The notes beneath the pieces are model-generated. The model was not told the DNA's origin. It saw only the letters and a list, made by a program, of their open reading frames with translations, and ran no database searches. A stretch of DNA of 64,000 nucleotides, from assembly GCA_900177435.1 (NCBI GenBank), contig FXAI01000003.1, forward strand, positions 248,001-312,000. Direction: 5' to 3'. Positions 24,719 through 32,969 of the stretch are shown here, in pieces. The translations under genes and the position numbers were made by a program. Every line of letters begins with the position of its first letter. Position 1 is the first letter of the stretch. This stretch comes from Alteromonadaceae bacterium Bs31 (GTDB taxonomy: Bacteria > Pseudomonadota > Gammaproteobacteria > Pseudomonadales > Cellvibrionaceae).

Positions 24719-25222
24719 CTAACCAGCAAGGCCCTGACCACTGCCTGGCTTTCCAAGCCTGTTCGGGGAGCCCTCAAGCTGTTGCTCAGTGGGGGGCACC
24801 TGATCAGGCTCATCAGGAACCACATCTTTTGGCTCTTCAAATTGCTCATAGCCCTTACCCGCAATGGGCTCTACATTGATCAACTCTACTTTTACAATAT
24901 TCTCGATACGAAAAACAATATCTCCAGAGTTTTTTATATCTTTATATTCATAAATAAGATCGTTCTCACCCCAGTATCTGGCGTTTTTAAGCAGAATAAA
25001 ACCGGACGATATTTCGTTGTATGACACGGCCTGGTAGAGTTTTTTAGATACCTGACCGTAGTAATAATAGGACTCCAGCCCATCGGATTCTTCCCTCACA
25101 TTGAACTGCGCGAACACCCATACCAGTTCTTTGTCTCTCATAGAGCTGAGGGCATCAACTTCACTTTGCAGGTCGCAAGCGACTAGGGACAACAACACCA
25201 CAATTGATACTACACGCTTCAT
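24719..25222 (-). CDS. Predicted lipoprotein of unknown function
   Basis: This 167-residue precursor has a short signal peptide and lipobox at Cys16 (LSLVACDLQS). The mature part contains tyrosine-rich segments (YYYYGQVSKKLY) and ends in a proline/glutamate-rich tail (EPKDVVPDEPDQVPPTEQ). Asp at position +2 after the lipid-modified Cys is the inner-membrane retention signal in Enterobacteria. A GGAG ribosome site precedes the ATG. No family recognised. Confidence 0.65.
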   Translation of the reverse strand: MKRVVSIVVLLSLVACDLQSEVDALSSMRDKELVWVFAQFNVREESDGLESYYYYGQVSKKLYQAVSYNEISSGFILLKNARYWGENDLIYEYKDIKNSGDIVFRIENIVKVELINVEPIAGKGYEQFEEPKDVVPDEPDQVPPTEQQLEGSPNRLGKPGSGQGLAG

Positions 25223-25360
25223 TATTACTCCATTTTTTTATCAAAGTGTGCGTTGCGAGGAAATAGACAGGAAAGCGAGGGCCTACCAGTCAAAGCAGTC
25301 TGTAGACTACTTTAGGTGCTAACATATAACACCCCTCGGTCGACGCCTGCACTTTAGGCC

Positions 25361-26059
25361 TTATGGCGCATTCACCGCAGGTTCGATTTCCTTGCGCAAA
25401 CCTATTGCGAGCATGTAAATACCAAACACCAGCTCAAATAGCGCACCAGGGTACATAAAATATATTAGCCATTGAGGCATACTAGCCATGGCTATTTTCG
25501 CGAAGCCAACAACAGTCATCGAAAAATAGGTAAACATTCCCCAATAGCACAGCCAGCCTGCAACATATTTCGCCCGATAAAACAAAAAAACAAACAGAAA
25601 TGCCCCAAGCCCCATCGGCACAAAGAGGATATACCAGGTTCGATCACTAAGCTTGATAAACAATGTAGATAGCGTGCGAAGCTGCTCACCATCGAACCCC
25701 GCCAAGATTATACTAGAGTCGAGTAACAACAAAGGCATCAATGCAATCATCAATGCTACGCAACCCAAGAGGCCTTCACCAAAGCGAAATAAAAACGCCA
25801 GCAAGGCAAAGTCTTTATTATAGCAGCGCGCGAGCAAATACGAGGCCCAAGCCGCCACAATAACAACACAATACATCGCCAGATCCAGAGCTTGCGCCAG
25901 CCGGTAACTATCAGCAGTTTGCAAGAAGGTATCCATATTCTTTATACCCGGCTTTACCACGAAGCTATTAACCAAGCCAAGAAACGTATAAGTAAGGTAT
26001 GCCAAACCGACGTATACAGAGTATTTTTTATTAAATCCGCTTTTATGGCGCACACTCAC
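25361..26059 (-). CDS. DUF4386 family membrane protein
   Basis: This 232-residue integral membrane protein has six to seven transmembrane helices. It resembles the DUF4386 family: the block AQALDLAMYCVVIVAAWASY and the charged loop with RFGEGLLG near residue 95 are characteristic. The function of the family is unknown. The start is a GTG at 26059 supported by AAGGAG about 7 bases upstream. It is a single gene downstream of the ABC operon on the same strand, with a gap of about 160 bases. Confidence 0.7.
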   Translation of the reverse strand: MSVRHKSGFNKKYSVYVGLAYLTYTFLGLVNSFVVKPGIKNMDTFLQTADSYRLAQALDLAMYCVVIVAAWASYLLARCYNKDFALLAFLFRFGEGLLGCVALMIALMPLLLLDSSIILAGFDGEQLRTLSTLFIKLSDRTWYILFVPMGLGAFLFVFLFYRAKYVAGWLCYWGMFTYFSMTVVGFAKIAMASMPQWLIYFMYPGALFELVFGIYMLAIGLRKEIEPAVNAP

Positions 26060-26218
26060 AACAAGCTCCTTTTCCCTATGCGCCTAAATTAGCGCTAAAA
26101 TTACTGTGCAGGATATTAAGCAGCACATACCAAGCTTGGCGGACGGACTCCCCGTCCCTTTTAAAGCTTGATAAACAGCGCCCGCACATAGTGCCAATAC
26201 AACAGATTTAACAATCAT

Positions 26219-27064
26219 TTAGTCCTCCACCTCTTCCATTATTCGTGCAGACCAGAATAGCAGCGCAGCCGCCGACGATAGTGAGATCAATAAAAATTCA
26301 AAATTCAGCCTGGCCGTATGCTCGAAAAAATTTTCTATTTCAATATGTAAATCTAGCGTAGGAAATAGAATAGTCTCTCTGTCCACTACGCCCCGAAAGA
26401 CCTTAAGCACCAGCACAAAGAAACAAAAACAGCTAACATACTTCACCAATGTCAGTAGTTTACCGCCACCATCCCGGTAGTACGCCGTATTTATCGCGGA
26501 AACAAAGATACCAAACGACAACATAAGCGGCACTAAAGCCAGAAAAAAATAACTTATTAAGAGATTCATTGTCTTGATCCCCTGCATGCTCGACACTCCG
26601 CTTAGCCACGCATAGAGGCTTGAAGTACCTAGCAGTGCAAAATAATAAAGCACCGCCAAAGACAGATAAGAGAGGAAGCGTGCACTTTCCACCTGGTAAA
26701 AATTGAACCTGCCCATGGAGATCATTTGAAACTGACCATCCTCCCACTCTTGCCTGCTACGGAAGGGTATGGTCAACAATACAATAAAGCCAAAAAAACC
26801 AACGGCGGCGGTCACTGCCGCTGTTGGAATACTAGCGAGGTTGACAAACTCATTGCTAATCCCCCGTTTATCGGCGAGCCTTTCGGGAGATATAAGCTCA
26901 AAATCAGACCGATCATCCTGATGGTGTTTTTGAAAACCCGCCACTGAATCACCATAGGACAACAAAAGGAACGCACTGCCCAAAATTAATAGCAGCAGCA
27001 ACCAGTTGCGAGTTTTGGTACGCGTGAACTCCAGCCAGCCTACAGTAAATATTAACTGTTTCAT
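26219..27064 (-). CDS. ABC-2 type transporter permease
   Basis: This 281-residue membrane protein has six or so transmembrane helices. The large extracytoplasmic loop after helix 1 and the segment FRSRQEWEDGQFQMI before helix 3 fit permeases of YtrC/ABC-2 exporters. It overlaps the ATPase gene by 4 bases (ATGA). It is the last gene of a GntR-ATPase-permease operon. It probably exports a lipid, peptide or envelope-active compound; the substrate is unknown. Confidence 0.78.
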   Translation of the reverse strand: MKQLIFTVGWLEFTRTKTRNWLLLLLILGSAFLLLSYGDSVAGFQKHHQDDRSDFELISPERLADKRGISNEFVNLASIPTAAVTAAVGFFGFIVLLTIPFRSRQEWEDGQFQMISMGRFNFYQVESARFLSYLSLAVLYYFALLGTSSLYAWLSGVSSMQGIKTMNLLISYFFLALVPLMLSFGIFVSAINTAYYRDGGGKLLTLVKYVSCFCFFVLVLKVFRGVVDRETILFPTLDLHIEIENFFEHTARLNFEFLLISLSSAAALLFWSARIMEEVED

Positions 27065-27756
27065 GCTGCCTGCCCTCCCAACACTTGCAGGAACCGGTCG
27101 GCGACACCTAGCCCCTGCTCGCGCATGGCCTCCGTTGTTTCATCCGCTTTTATACAACCATCGCTGCCAATAAATATGGCCCTATCTAAAAATGGGTCGA
27201 TGTCTTTTATTTCATGGGTTGATATAAGCACGCAGGTATTTTCATCCCAGTATTGGATCAATGTTTTTAAAATGCCGGTGCGGGCAACAAGATCAATACC
27301 CGAGAGAGGTTCATCCAATAGATACAAGTCGGCCTTTCTAGCCATGGTTGCAACAATTTTTAGTTTTTGTCGCTGACCTTTCGACATTTGATCGAGGCGC
27401 TTGTGAGGTACATCCAGTTCTTCCAGCAGAAGATAAAATTTGTCTGGCTGAAAATCCGAATAAAAAGCCGCCATAAATTTGTGCATATCCCTTGGCGCCA
27501 TCCAAGAAGGAAAACTCTGTCTATCGCCGAGAAAGGCCACATGATGTCGCCCCGCTTTAGGCGACTTACCCATCACATCAATGCTTCCCGACTCTGGGTG
27601 CAGCATGCCCGCCATAAGCTTCATAGTGGTGGTTTTACCGGCGCCATTAAGGCCGAGCAGACCTATGATCTCCCCCCGCCCCAGAGAGAAACTTAGCGCT
27701 TCCACGCCGTCTCCACTGCTGTAGTGCTTGGTAACCTGTTTAAAACTAGCAATCAT
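27061..27756 (-). CDS. ABC transporter ATP-binding protein
   Basis: This 231-residue ATPase has Walker A GLNGAGKTTTMKL (residues 34-46), signature MSKGQRQK (about 128-135), Walker B LYLLDEPLSGID (about 146-157) and the switch histidine in STHEIKD. The single nucleotide-binding domain is typical of YtrB-like and CcmA-like exporters. It overlaps the GntR gene by 11 bases and the permease by 4, so the three genes form one operon. Confidence 0.9.
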   Translation of the reverse strand: MIASFKQVTKHYSSGDGVEALSFSLGRGEIIGLLGLNGAGKTTTMKLMAGMLHPESGSIDVMGKSPKAGRHHVAFLGDRQSFPSWMAPRDMHKFMAAFYSDFQPDKFYLLLEELDVPHKRLDQMSKGQRQKLKIVATMARKADLYLLDEPLSGIDLVARTGILKTLIQYWDENTCVLISTHEIKDIDPFLDRAIFIGSDGCIKADETTEAMREQGLGVADRFLQVLGGQAA

Positions 27757-28114
27757 GCTTTTTACTCTCCTTTAATGCCCTTAGCCCATCTTCGAGCTCC
27801 AAACCTAAGGCCTTAATCTCGCCCAGATAGTCCTGAGTCACCCTGGCCACTCGCTCATGTCGAAGCTGCTTGGTATCAATGTCTTGTCTGACAAAGGTGC
27901 CCTTTCCTCGTTGGGTTTCTGAAATTCCACGCCGTTCCAGCTCCTGAAATGCCTGAATTACCGTATTGGGGTTCAAGCCAACCTCCATCGCCAACTCCCG
28001 GGCCGAAGGCAATTTATCACCTGCCGACAACTGGCCTTTAAGTACTCCGAATACAAGGTAATCTGCCAGCTGCTGGTATAGCGCTCCCTTTCTCGAATCA
28101 AATTGCATCATCAA
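27746..28114 (-). CDS. GntR-family regulator, YtrA type
   Basis: This 122-residue protein has an N-terminal winged helix-turn-helix (residues 10-75). It shows LSAGDKLPSARELAMEVGLNPNTVIQ and RGISETQRGKGTFV, the standard GntR DNA-binding signature. The short C-terminal helical domain marks the YtrA subfamily, whose members repress the ABC operon they head. It is the first gene of the GntR-ATPase-permease operon, and autoregulation is likely. Confidence 0.88.
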   Translation of the reverse strand: MMMQFDSRKGALYQQLADYLVFGVLKGQLSAGDKLPSARELAMEVGLNPNTVIQAFQELERRGISETQRGKGTFVRQDIDTKQLRHERVARVTQDYLGEIKALGLELEDGLRALKESKKHDC

Positions 28115-28299
28115 TGGCCTTCACACTCTAAAATATAGTGCATTAGTAATCTAGTACACCAAAACAATAAGCTTCCAATGCGCAATTGTCAATCATCTAT
28201 CCACATAAGAGTTTTGGCGTGCATAGCTGAGCCAAGCGAACTGCAGCGGCCGGAAGCATTAACACCATGGAAAACCAGAAGGTAGGCACTCACACCTAT

Positions 28300-28388
28300 G
28301 GCGGGTGTGCCCTGAGGGTTATTATTTGTAAGTAAATAAGCGCTTAACCCGGAAGCTCTTGCCAGCCAGGCCCAGTGCACTACCCGCC
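28300..28388. repeat. Nested inverted repeat at the 3' end of the DUF1801 gene
   Basis: The outer arms GGCGGGTGTGC (28300-28310) and GCACTACCCGCC (28377-28388) are complementary except for one bulged base. Inside them GGGTTA (28316-28321) and TAACCC (28345-28350) form a second hairpin. The right arm overlaps the last codons and stop of the DUF1801 gene. No U-tract follows on either strand. It could be an extended terminator, an mRNA-stabilising structure or a dispersed repeat. I saw no second copy in this window. Confidence 0.5.
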
Positions 28389-28784
28389 AAGAAGTGGTAG
28401 GTGTTTAAGCTCTTGATAGCGCAGGGCCATCGAGAAACAGGCCTTTAATTCCGGTTCTGGTAAAGCCTCAGTAAGAGCTAACACTATTTCTCTATTGCCG
28501 ACAAACTGAAATGTGTCTGAATATATCTCTCTAAATGTTTCAACCAAGTTTGTTTTGCAGTTGAAATATACAGACACCTGATTGGGCTTTTTAGCTTTCC
28601 AGTCCATCCTAATGGGGCTACCTTTTTTTGCCCCATAGCTGAGTTCTCCCCATTTGAGGGATTCACTTATTTCACCGGCGCCATCTGTTTTAGCGACCTC
28701 ATAAATCAGGCCTCTAAGCCGGATTAGCATTTCCTGCGCACCATCAGGATACGAGGCAATTTTTGCAGCGATATTCATGCTCAT
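28380..28784 (-). CDS. DUF1801 domain protein
   Basis: This 134-residue cytoplasmic protein matches the DUF1801 family. It shows LKWGELSYGAKKGSPIRMDW and VSVYFNCKTNLVETF around residues 45-80, with the conserved aromatic and charged positions of this small alpha/beta fold. Family members are scattered, and many are found on accessory DNA or integron cassettes; no biochemical role is established. It is a single gene with its own ATG start and a structured 3' end. Confidence 0.7.
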   Translation of the reverse strand: MSMNIAAKIASYPDGAQEMLIRLRGLIYEVAKTDGAGEISESLKWGELSYGAKKGSPIRMDWKAKKPNQVSVYFNCKTNLVETFREIYSDTFQFVGNREIVLALTEALPEPELKACFSMALRYQELKHLPLLGG

Positions 28785-28812
28785 TTTTTATGAACTCAAT
28801 AGTGAGAGCCCG

Positions 28813-29880
28813 CTAGAAAGCGTTACCAAACTGGATATAAAAACCATTGTTATCATTTTTACCCACTGCAAGCTCGGCACGCACTACCATTTTTTCCTCG
28901 ACTTTTAACATATAGCTGAGCCCAAGCCCCGCTGCAGGAAACCAGTTTTTCTCATCGTCGCAACTCGCCTTGTCGCCGTATAAGCAGGCAGCGCCAACAA
29001 AGGCATTAACGCCAAACTTACCCCGCAGGGAAAGCCGCTCCTCTATCTCGATGGTTGTGGAGTGTGGCGCCAGGTATTCACCTCGGGTGTAGCCGCGCAA
29101 GTCCACCGAACTATAGCCGCTGGGTGGCGCACCATCTGTCCAGCGCCCACTGATACGCGCGGCGAGTACGTGCCCATTCCCATGGCCAAAAAAATTCAGG
29201 TATTTTGCACTGTAACCATCAAAGTCTTCATCACCCCCTAAAGCTTCCCGAAAGGCTGTGTTATTTATACTTAGCAGCGAGCCGGCGGAGGGGGAATTTT
29301 GATTATTGCGGGTGTCGCGCTCCAGCACCGCGCCCAGCCCATTGCTATAAAACCCGGTAAGGTCAAGTGCATCGAGAATGCTTTGAGTGGCGTTGTCACG
29401 CCCGCTGATTTCATAGTCCATGGCGACGAATTGCCCACCCACAAACCAGTGTTTCATTACTCGTGCGGTGTAGCGAATAAAGGTAATACCCAGGTCGTCA
29501 GTGGTGAGGGCATTAAAACCGGTGCCCAGGAAATCTTCGTAACCGTTTTCGATTTTAGCGCGAATGACTCCAGCAGAAAGGCGTTGCTTATCTTGATTAA
29601 AATAGCTACGAGCAAACAAGCCATAGATGGTAGAGTCCGTATCACTGTAACTACCCATTACCCCGAACATAGAGCTTGGGGACTTTTCATCAAACTTTTT
29701 TAGATAGCCTGCCATCGCACCCAGGGAGTTACCCATTTTCGGGTCGCTGCTAAAGGTTGGTGTTAGCAGCCAGGGAGATTCCTTTTTAGCTTTATTTTCC
29801 GTCGCCTTGTTACTCTCTTCTGCCGCTAGTAAAGCGCTAGAGCAACAGAGTAGGCAGCAGGTGGCAACAAGTTTACGCAT
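28813..29880 (-). CDS. Omp85-type outer-membrane barrel without POTRA domains
   Basis: From the ATG at 29880 the precursor is 355 residues. It has a signal peptide cut after LLAAEE and a mature beta-barrel of the BamA/TamA surface-antigen class. The hallmark is SVDLRGYTRGEYLAPHSTT near residue 262, close to the RGF/Y-x-G motif of the lid loop 6. The last residue is Phe (FGNAF), as expected for the beta-signal. POTRA domains are missing, so it is not an insertase itself; patatin-free stand-alone barrels of this type have unknown roles. AGGA lies 7 bases before the start. Confidence 0.75.
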   Translation of the reverse strand: MRKLVATCCLLCCSSALLAAEESNKATENKAKKESPWLLTPTFSSDPKMGNSLGAMAGYLKKFDEKSPSSMFGVMGSYSDTDSTIYGLFARSYFNQDKQRLSAGVIRAKIENGYEDFLGTGFNALTTDDLGITFIRYTARVMKHWFVGGQFVAMDYEISGRDNATQSILDALDLTGFYSNGLGAVLERDTRNNQNSPSAGSLLSINNTAFREALGGDEDFDGYSAKYLNFFGHGNGHVLAARISGRWTDGAPPSGYSSVDLRGYTRGEYLAPHSTTIEIEERLSLRGKFGVNAFVGAACLYGDKASCDDEKNWFPAAGLGLSYMLKVEEKMVVRAELAVGKNDNNGFYIQFGNAF

Positions 29881-29895
29881 AGTTTGTCCTGTCAA

Positions 29896-30300
29896 TATAA
29901 TTTTAAATTTTTAAAATCGCTCAAGGCATTGTCTACCTATAAAACAGAAGGCGCCAGGGGATTTGACTTGACGCTCTCCCCCATCACTCTCTCACTTACA
30001 GGCTAAATAAAGACAGTCGAGCAGAAACTTAGCCCGATGGCGCATAACAGGCATGATACAGGAGCGGGACATAGGGGCCTTGAGGATAAGAACCTGCACT
30101 GTAACCAGTGTTTTACTCCCGCAGGCTTCCCCGGCACCAGGCTTACGGTGAAATGCTGGCTAACAAAGCGGATTGGCATGGAAATAATTTTTTCCACTAA
30201 TGCATATCTATTGTATAACTATTCTCTATAATTGTAGTTGGGTACAAGATAAGCCCAAACAGTTCTGCATTTTTAAGACTTTATTGATTTCGGCATCATT
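29896..30300. other. Structured intergenic region, no gene recognised
   Basis: This roughly 405-base stretch lies between two divergent genes. Between 30064 and 30150 there are several complementary pairs: GCGGGA (30064-30069) with TCCCGC (30117-30122), CACTG (30097-30101) with CAGTG (30106-30110), and CACC (30135-30138) with GGTG (30147-30150). This suggests a folded RNA or a protein-binding region. It does not match the cobalamin, GEMM or glycine riboswitch cores I know. Confidence 0.4.
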
Positions 30301-31227
30301 GTGTTCTCTAAATTTACGTCATTTATCATGCTCAATGCCACCAGGGCCCACATTACAAGCCTGATACTGGTGACAGCGCTCGCTACACCGGCCATTGCAT
30401 TGGAGCCAATCATCGGCTTTCCCATCTACAAAGCTGACTACAAACGCAACCCCTATAACACAGAACTTATTCTGGCGGCTTTAGACGAAACAGTCAGCGA
30501 TTATGGGCCCTATAGCTTTTCCTACCCCAGCCACCCAATGGGCAATGACCGCACGATTGTAGAGCTAGTAAAGGGCCATGAGCTGCACCTCACTCAAGCG
30601 CCGTACAGGAAACACTGGCTTGGCAAATCAATCATTGTGCCCTTCCCTATCAACAAAGGTATAAATAGTTATCGCGTTTTTTTCTCCCATGAGCGGCATA
30701 AAAAAGCTTTCTCGAAGGTCTCCAAGCTTGACCACCTAAGGGCTTTTTCCTTCGGTCAAGGGAGAGGCTGGTCCACCGTCAACGTTCTGAAAAAATATAA
30801 TTTCGACATCATCTACATCGATTCTTACGACGGCCTTTTTGATATGATCGAGAAAGATCGTTTTCAGCTGCTAATGCAAGGGGTACAGGAGGTTTTTGTT
30901 GAAAAAGGCAGGACCATGCTAATGAATGAAGGCGCCTACCTGGTAGACGAGTTTTACGCCTTTGTTTACCTTCCAAGCTATATTCACGTTACTCCAACGC
31001 AACCTGAGTTAGCCAAGCGTCTGGAGCTGGGCTTAACAAGACTCAACAAAAAAGGAGAAGTTGACGCACTACTACACAAGCATTCAAGCAAAGCTATCCA
31101 AATAATTAACAGTATAAAAGGGCCAGTTTTTTTTCTTGAGAATATCAATTTACCACCCGGCAGCTTTGAAAGAGATAAGCCTCTTTTACTGGACGCAATT
31201 AAGAACTCCGTACACAAACCAGGTTAG
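30301..31227 (+). CDS. Periplasmic solute-binding-like protein
   Basis: This 308-residue precursor has a signal peptide ending near TPAIA-LEP. Its fold resembles SBP_bac_3 periplasmic binding domains, with a predicted hinge and FGQGRGWSTVNVLKKYNFD typical of the second lobe. No permease or ATPase gene is adjacent, so it is an orphan binding or sensor protein. The frame begins with GTG at 30301; an ATG at 30328 would also leave a full signal peptide. It may pass ligand to an unlinked transporter or signalling protein. Confidence 0.7.
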   Translation: MFSKFTSFIMLNATRAHITSLILVTALATPAIALEPIIGFPIYKADYKRNPYNTELILAALDETVSDYGPYSFSYPSHPMGNDRTIVELVKGHELHLTQAPYRKHWLGKSIIVPFPINKGINSYRVFFSHERHKKAFSKVSKLDHLRAFSFGQGRGWSTVNVLKKYNFDIIYIDSYDGLFDMIEKDRFQLLMQGVQEVFVEKGRTMLMNEGAYLVDEFYAFVYLPSYIHVTPTQPELAKRLELGLTRLNKKGEVDALLHKHSSKAIQIINSIKGPVFFLENINLPPGSFERDKPLLLDAIKNSVHKPG

Positions 31228-31439
31228 GCCATCAAAGCAGCAGCCCGCCTTACCAGAAGTGTCATACCCGCAGTAATAAAAACCCCCGCTTTAAAGGAAT
31301 TGGTCATATAACTTTTCACCTTTAAAACGCCAAACTTGATCCAGCTCAACAACCCTCCGTATCGCTCATTATTTTTCTGACGAGGCTTAATGGGAGCTCT
31401 ATAGTTTTATGACCACTTGTTTTGTTGTAGAGGCATAGT

Positions 31440-31727
31440 ATGGAATCATCGTCCGCAGCTACTCTCGCCCCGATTGATAAAGGCGCCATCCCCGATTTGA
31501 AATACATCCGCGAAATGTACGAGCCTTTTTATGGTTTGTTAAAAAAAGCGGTTTATCACGTCAGAAGCAGCGCCAGCTGCAAGAAAGTGTTGTGGGCCGA
31601 CTTCAGTGTAAGCGAAACTCAAGGAGGGAAGCCGGTAGTTTATGTGCGCTATGAAACCAATCGCGCAGCAGACGACCAGGGAACACTTACACAGTATTTT
31701 CCAATTGTTGATTTGGAAAACACCTGA
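31440..31727 (+). CDS. Hypothetical protein
   Basis: This 95-residue protein has no signal peptide. Its composition looks like a folded cytoplasmic domain, with KKVLWADFSVSETQGGKPVV and VYVRYETNRAAD in the second half. No family is recognised. A possible ribosome site (AGAGG) lies upstream of the ATG. It stands alone between the orphan binding protein and the secretin-N protein. Confidence 0.5.
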   Translation: MESSSAATLAPIDKGAIPDLKYIREMYEPFYGLLKKAVYHVRSSASCKKVLWADFSVSETQGGKPVVYVRYETNRAADDQGTLTQYFPIVDLENT

Positions 31728-31951
31728 ACATTAGAGCCTGCATATTGGATAAGCGCATTCCATAGGTGTGTGTTGAGCGGTGGTACACTGCCAAGAGCAC
31801 TAGTTGTTCTACTGCAAATAAACGCACAGCCTGCTGCTGAGAGATTTCACCAATCCCCCCTATAGCGCTTCGCTCGTAGAAGTTCAGCAATTGCTCTCTC
31901 TTCCCCTTTGATTAAGCTAGAATAGTAGAACGCCAATCAGGTAAACATGCT

Positions 31952-32755
31952 ATGCGCCTGCTAATTCTATTACTTTGCTTAGTCTGCAAACTCTGCTTTG
32001 CTGACATGCAAATTTATACCATTCCCCTAAAACACAGCCCACCGGAAACATTGATACCCGCACTGGAACCATTGCTTCCCGATGAAGGCAGTATAAGCAG
32101 TCATCGAAACAAGCTCGTGGTACGCACCACACCCGAGAACGTGCGTGAACTAAGAGTTCTGGTCGCCCAGCTGGATGTAGCAGACACATCGCTACTAATC
32201 AGTATGCGCAGAGGTAATAGCGGCTCAGGAGGAAACACTCAGTTCAGCGTCAATGGTGAGATACTGTCGAATAGCGGCAGTACTCACACCAGCACCCAGC
32301 GGCGCGGCAACAGCATCACCACTGTTACCCGCAGCAGCTCTCGCATTGGCACGGGCAACAGTGAGTTTCAAGTACGAGGGTTGTCTGGCCGAGCAAGCTA
32401 TATTAGTACTGGAGAAGATATTCCCGTCATCACCACAGGCAACGGCCCCTATGGCCACCCTTGGCCGCAAAGCGATTACCGTTCAATCAAAAGGGGATTC
32501 TACGCCACTCCCAGAGTGTTCGGAGAACGGGTTAGCATCGAGATATCAACGGAATATGAGCAACAGGACAAGGCCAACAACAAAGAATTCAGTACGGAAG
32601 CTCTTACCACGACGGTGAGCGGGCAGCTGGGAGAGTGGATTCCACTGGGTGCAATTAGTCAAAGCTCATCAGCAGACAGTTCTGGCCTTAGCCACTACCG
32701 TTCAACGGAAAATCTATCCTCGCAAACGATTTACCTAAAGGTCGAAAAACTCTGA
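31952..32755 (+). CDS. Secretin N-domain protein lacking the secretin pore
   Basis: This 267-residue precursor has a signal peptide (MRLLILLLCLVCKLCFA). A secretin N1/NolW-like domain follows at residues 20-75: YTIPLKHSPPETLIPALEPL, LVVRTTPENVRELRVLVAQLD. The rest is Ser/Gly/Thr-rich with a region resembling the start of the secretin core (YISTGEDIPVITTG), but the multi-strand pore is incomplete. No type II, III or IV-pilus gene adjoins it. It may be a periplasmic remnant or an accessory protein. The start is an ATG at 31952. Confidence 0.7.
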   Translation: MRLLILLLCLVCKLCFADMQIYTIPLKHSPPETLIPALEPLLPDEGSISSHRNKLVVRTTPENVRELRVLVAQLDVADTSLLISMRRGNSGSGGNTQFSVNGEILSNSGSTHTSTQRRGNSITTVTRSSSRIGTGNSEFQVRGLSGRASYISTGEDIPVITTGNGPYGHPWPQSDYRSIKRGFYATPRVFGERVSIEISTEYEQQDKANNKEFSTEALTTTVSGQLGEWIPLGAISQSSSADSSGLSHYRSTENLSSQTIYLKVEKL

Positions 32756-32912
32756 TACCTTACAGCAGCGCCTTGTGCTCTCCGTGCTCGCGATTATTCC
32801 CAGCGCAATCATCCGGTGATATGCTCTAACCCGAATTTAACTATTCGGGCTAGCTCCCACACGCTGGTCACTTTACACAACAATAATACATACTCAATGC
32901 CTGCGGTAATTC

Positions 32913-32933
32913 AAACGGTAGCGCTAGCCGTTT
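32913..32933. promoter_or_regulatory. Palindrome upstream of the GT-C/LpxR operon
   Basis: The arms AAACGG (32913-32918) and CCGTTT (32928-32933) flank the self-complementary TAGCGCTA (32919-32926) with one extra G. The whole reads as a near-perfect inverted repeat 37 bases before the start of the membrane glycosyltransferase gene. It could be an operator or a leader hairpin. The binding protein is unknown. Confidence 0.4.
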
Positions 32934-32969
32934 GTTGCGGGCAAAAAATAACCGCATGGTAGCCGCTTT

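Noticed and set aside
28189-28380. A 63-codon minus-strand frame after the DUF1801 gene
   Set aside because: Its start lies in the inverted repeat, there is no ribosome site, and the sequence does not resemble a folded protein.
30003-30245. Possible cobalamin riboswitch or integron attC site
   Set aside because: The CCCCGC-AACTGT and GCCAGGAGACC cores are not in the right order on either strand. GGCTAAC and GTTGGGT are present, but the inner boxes do not pair.
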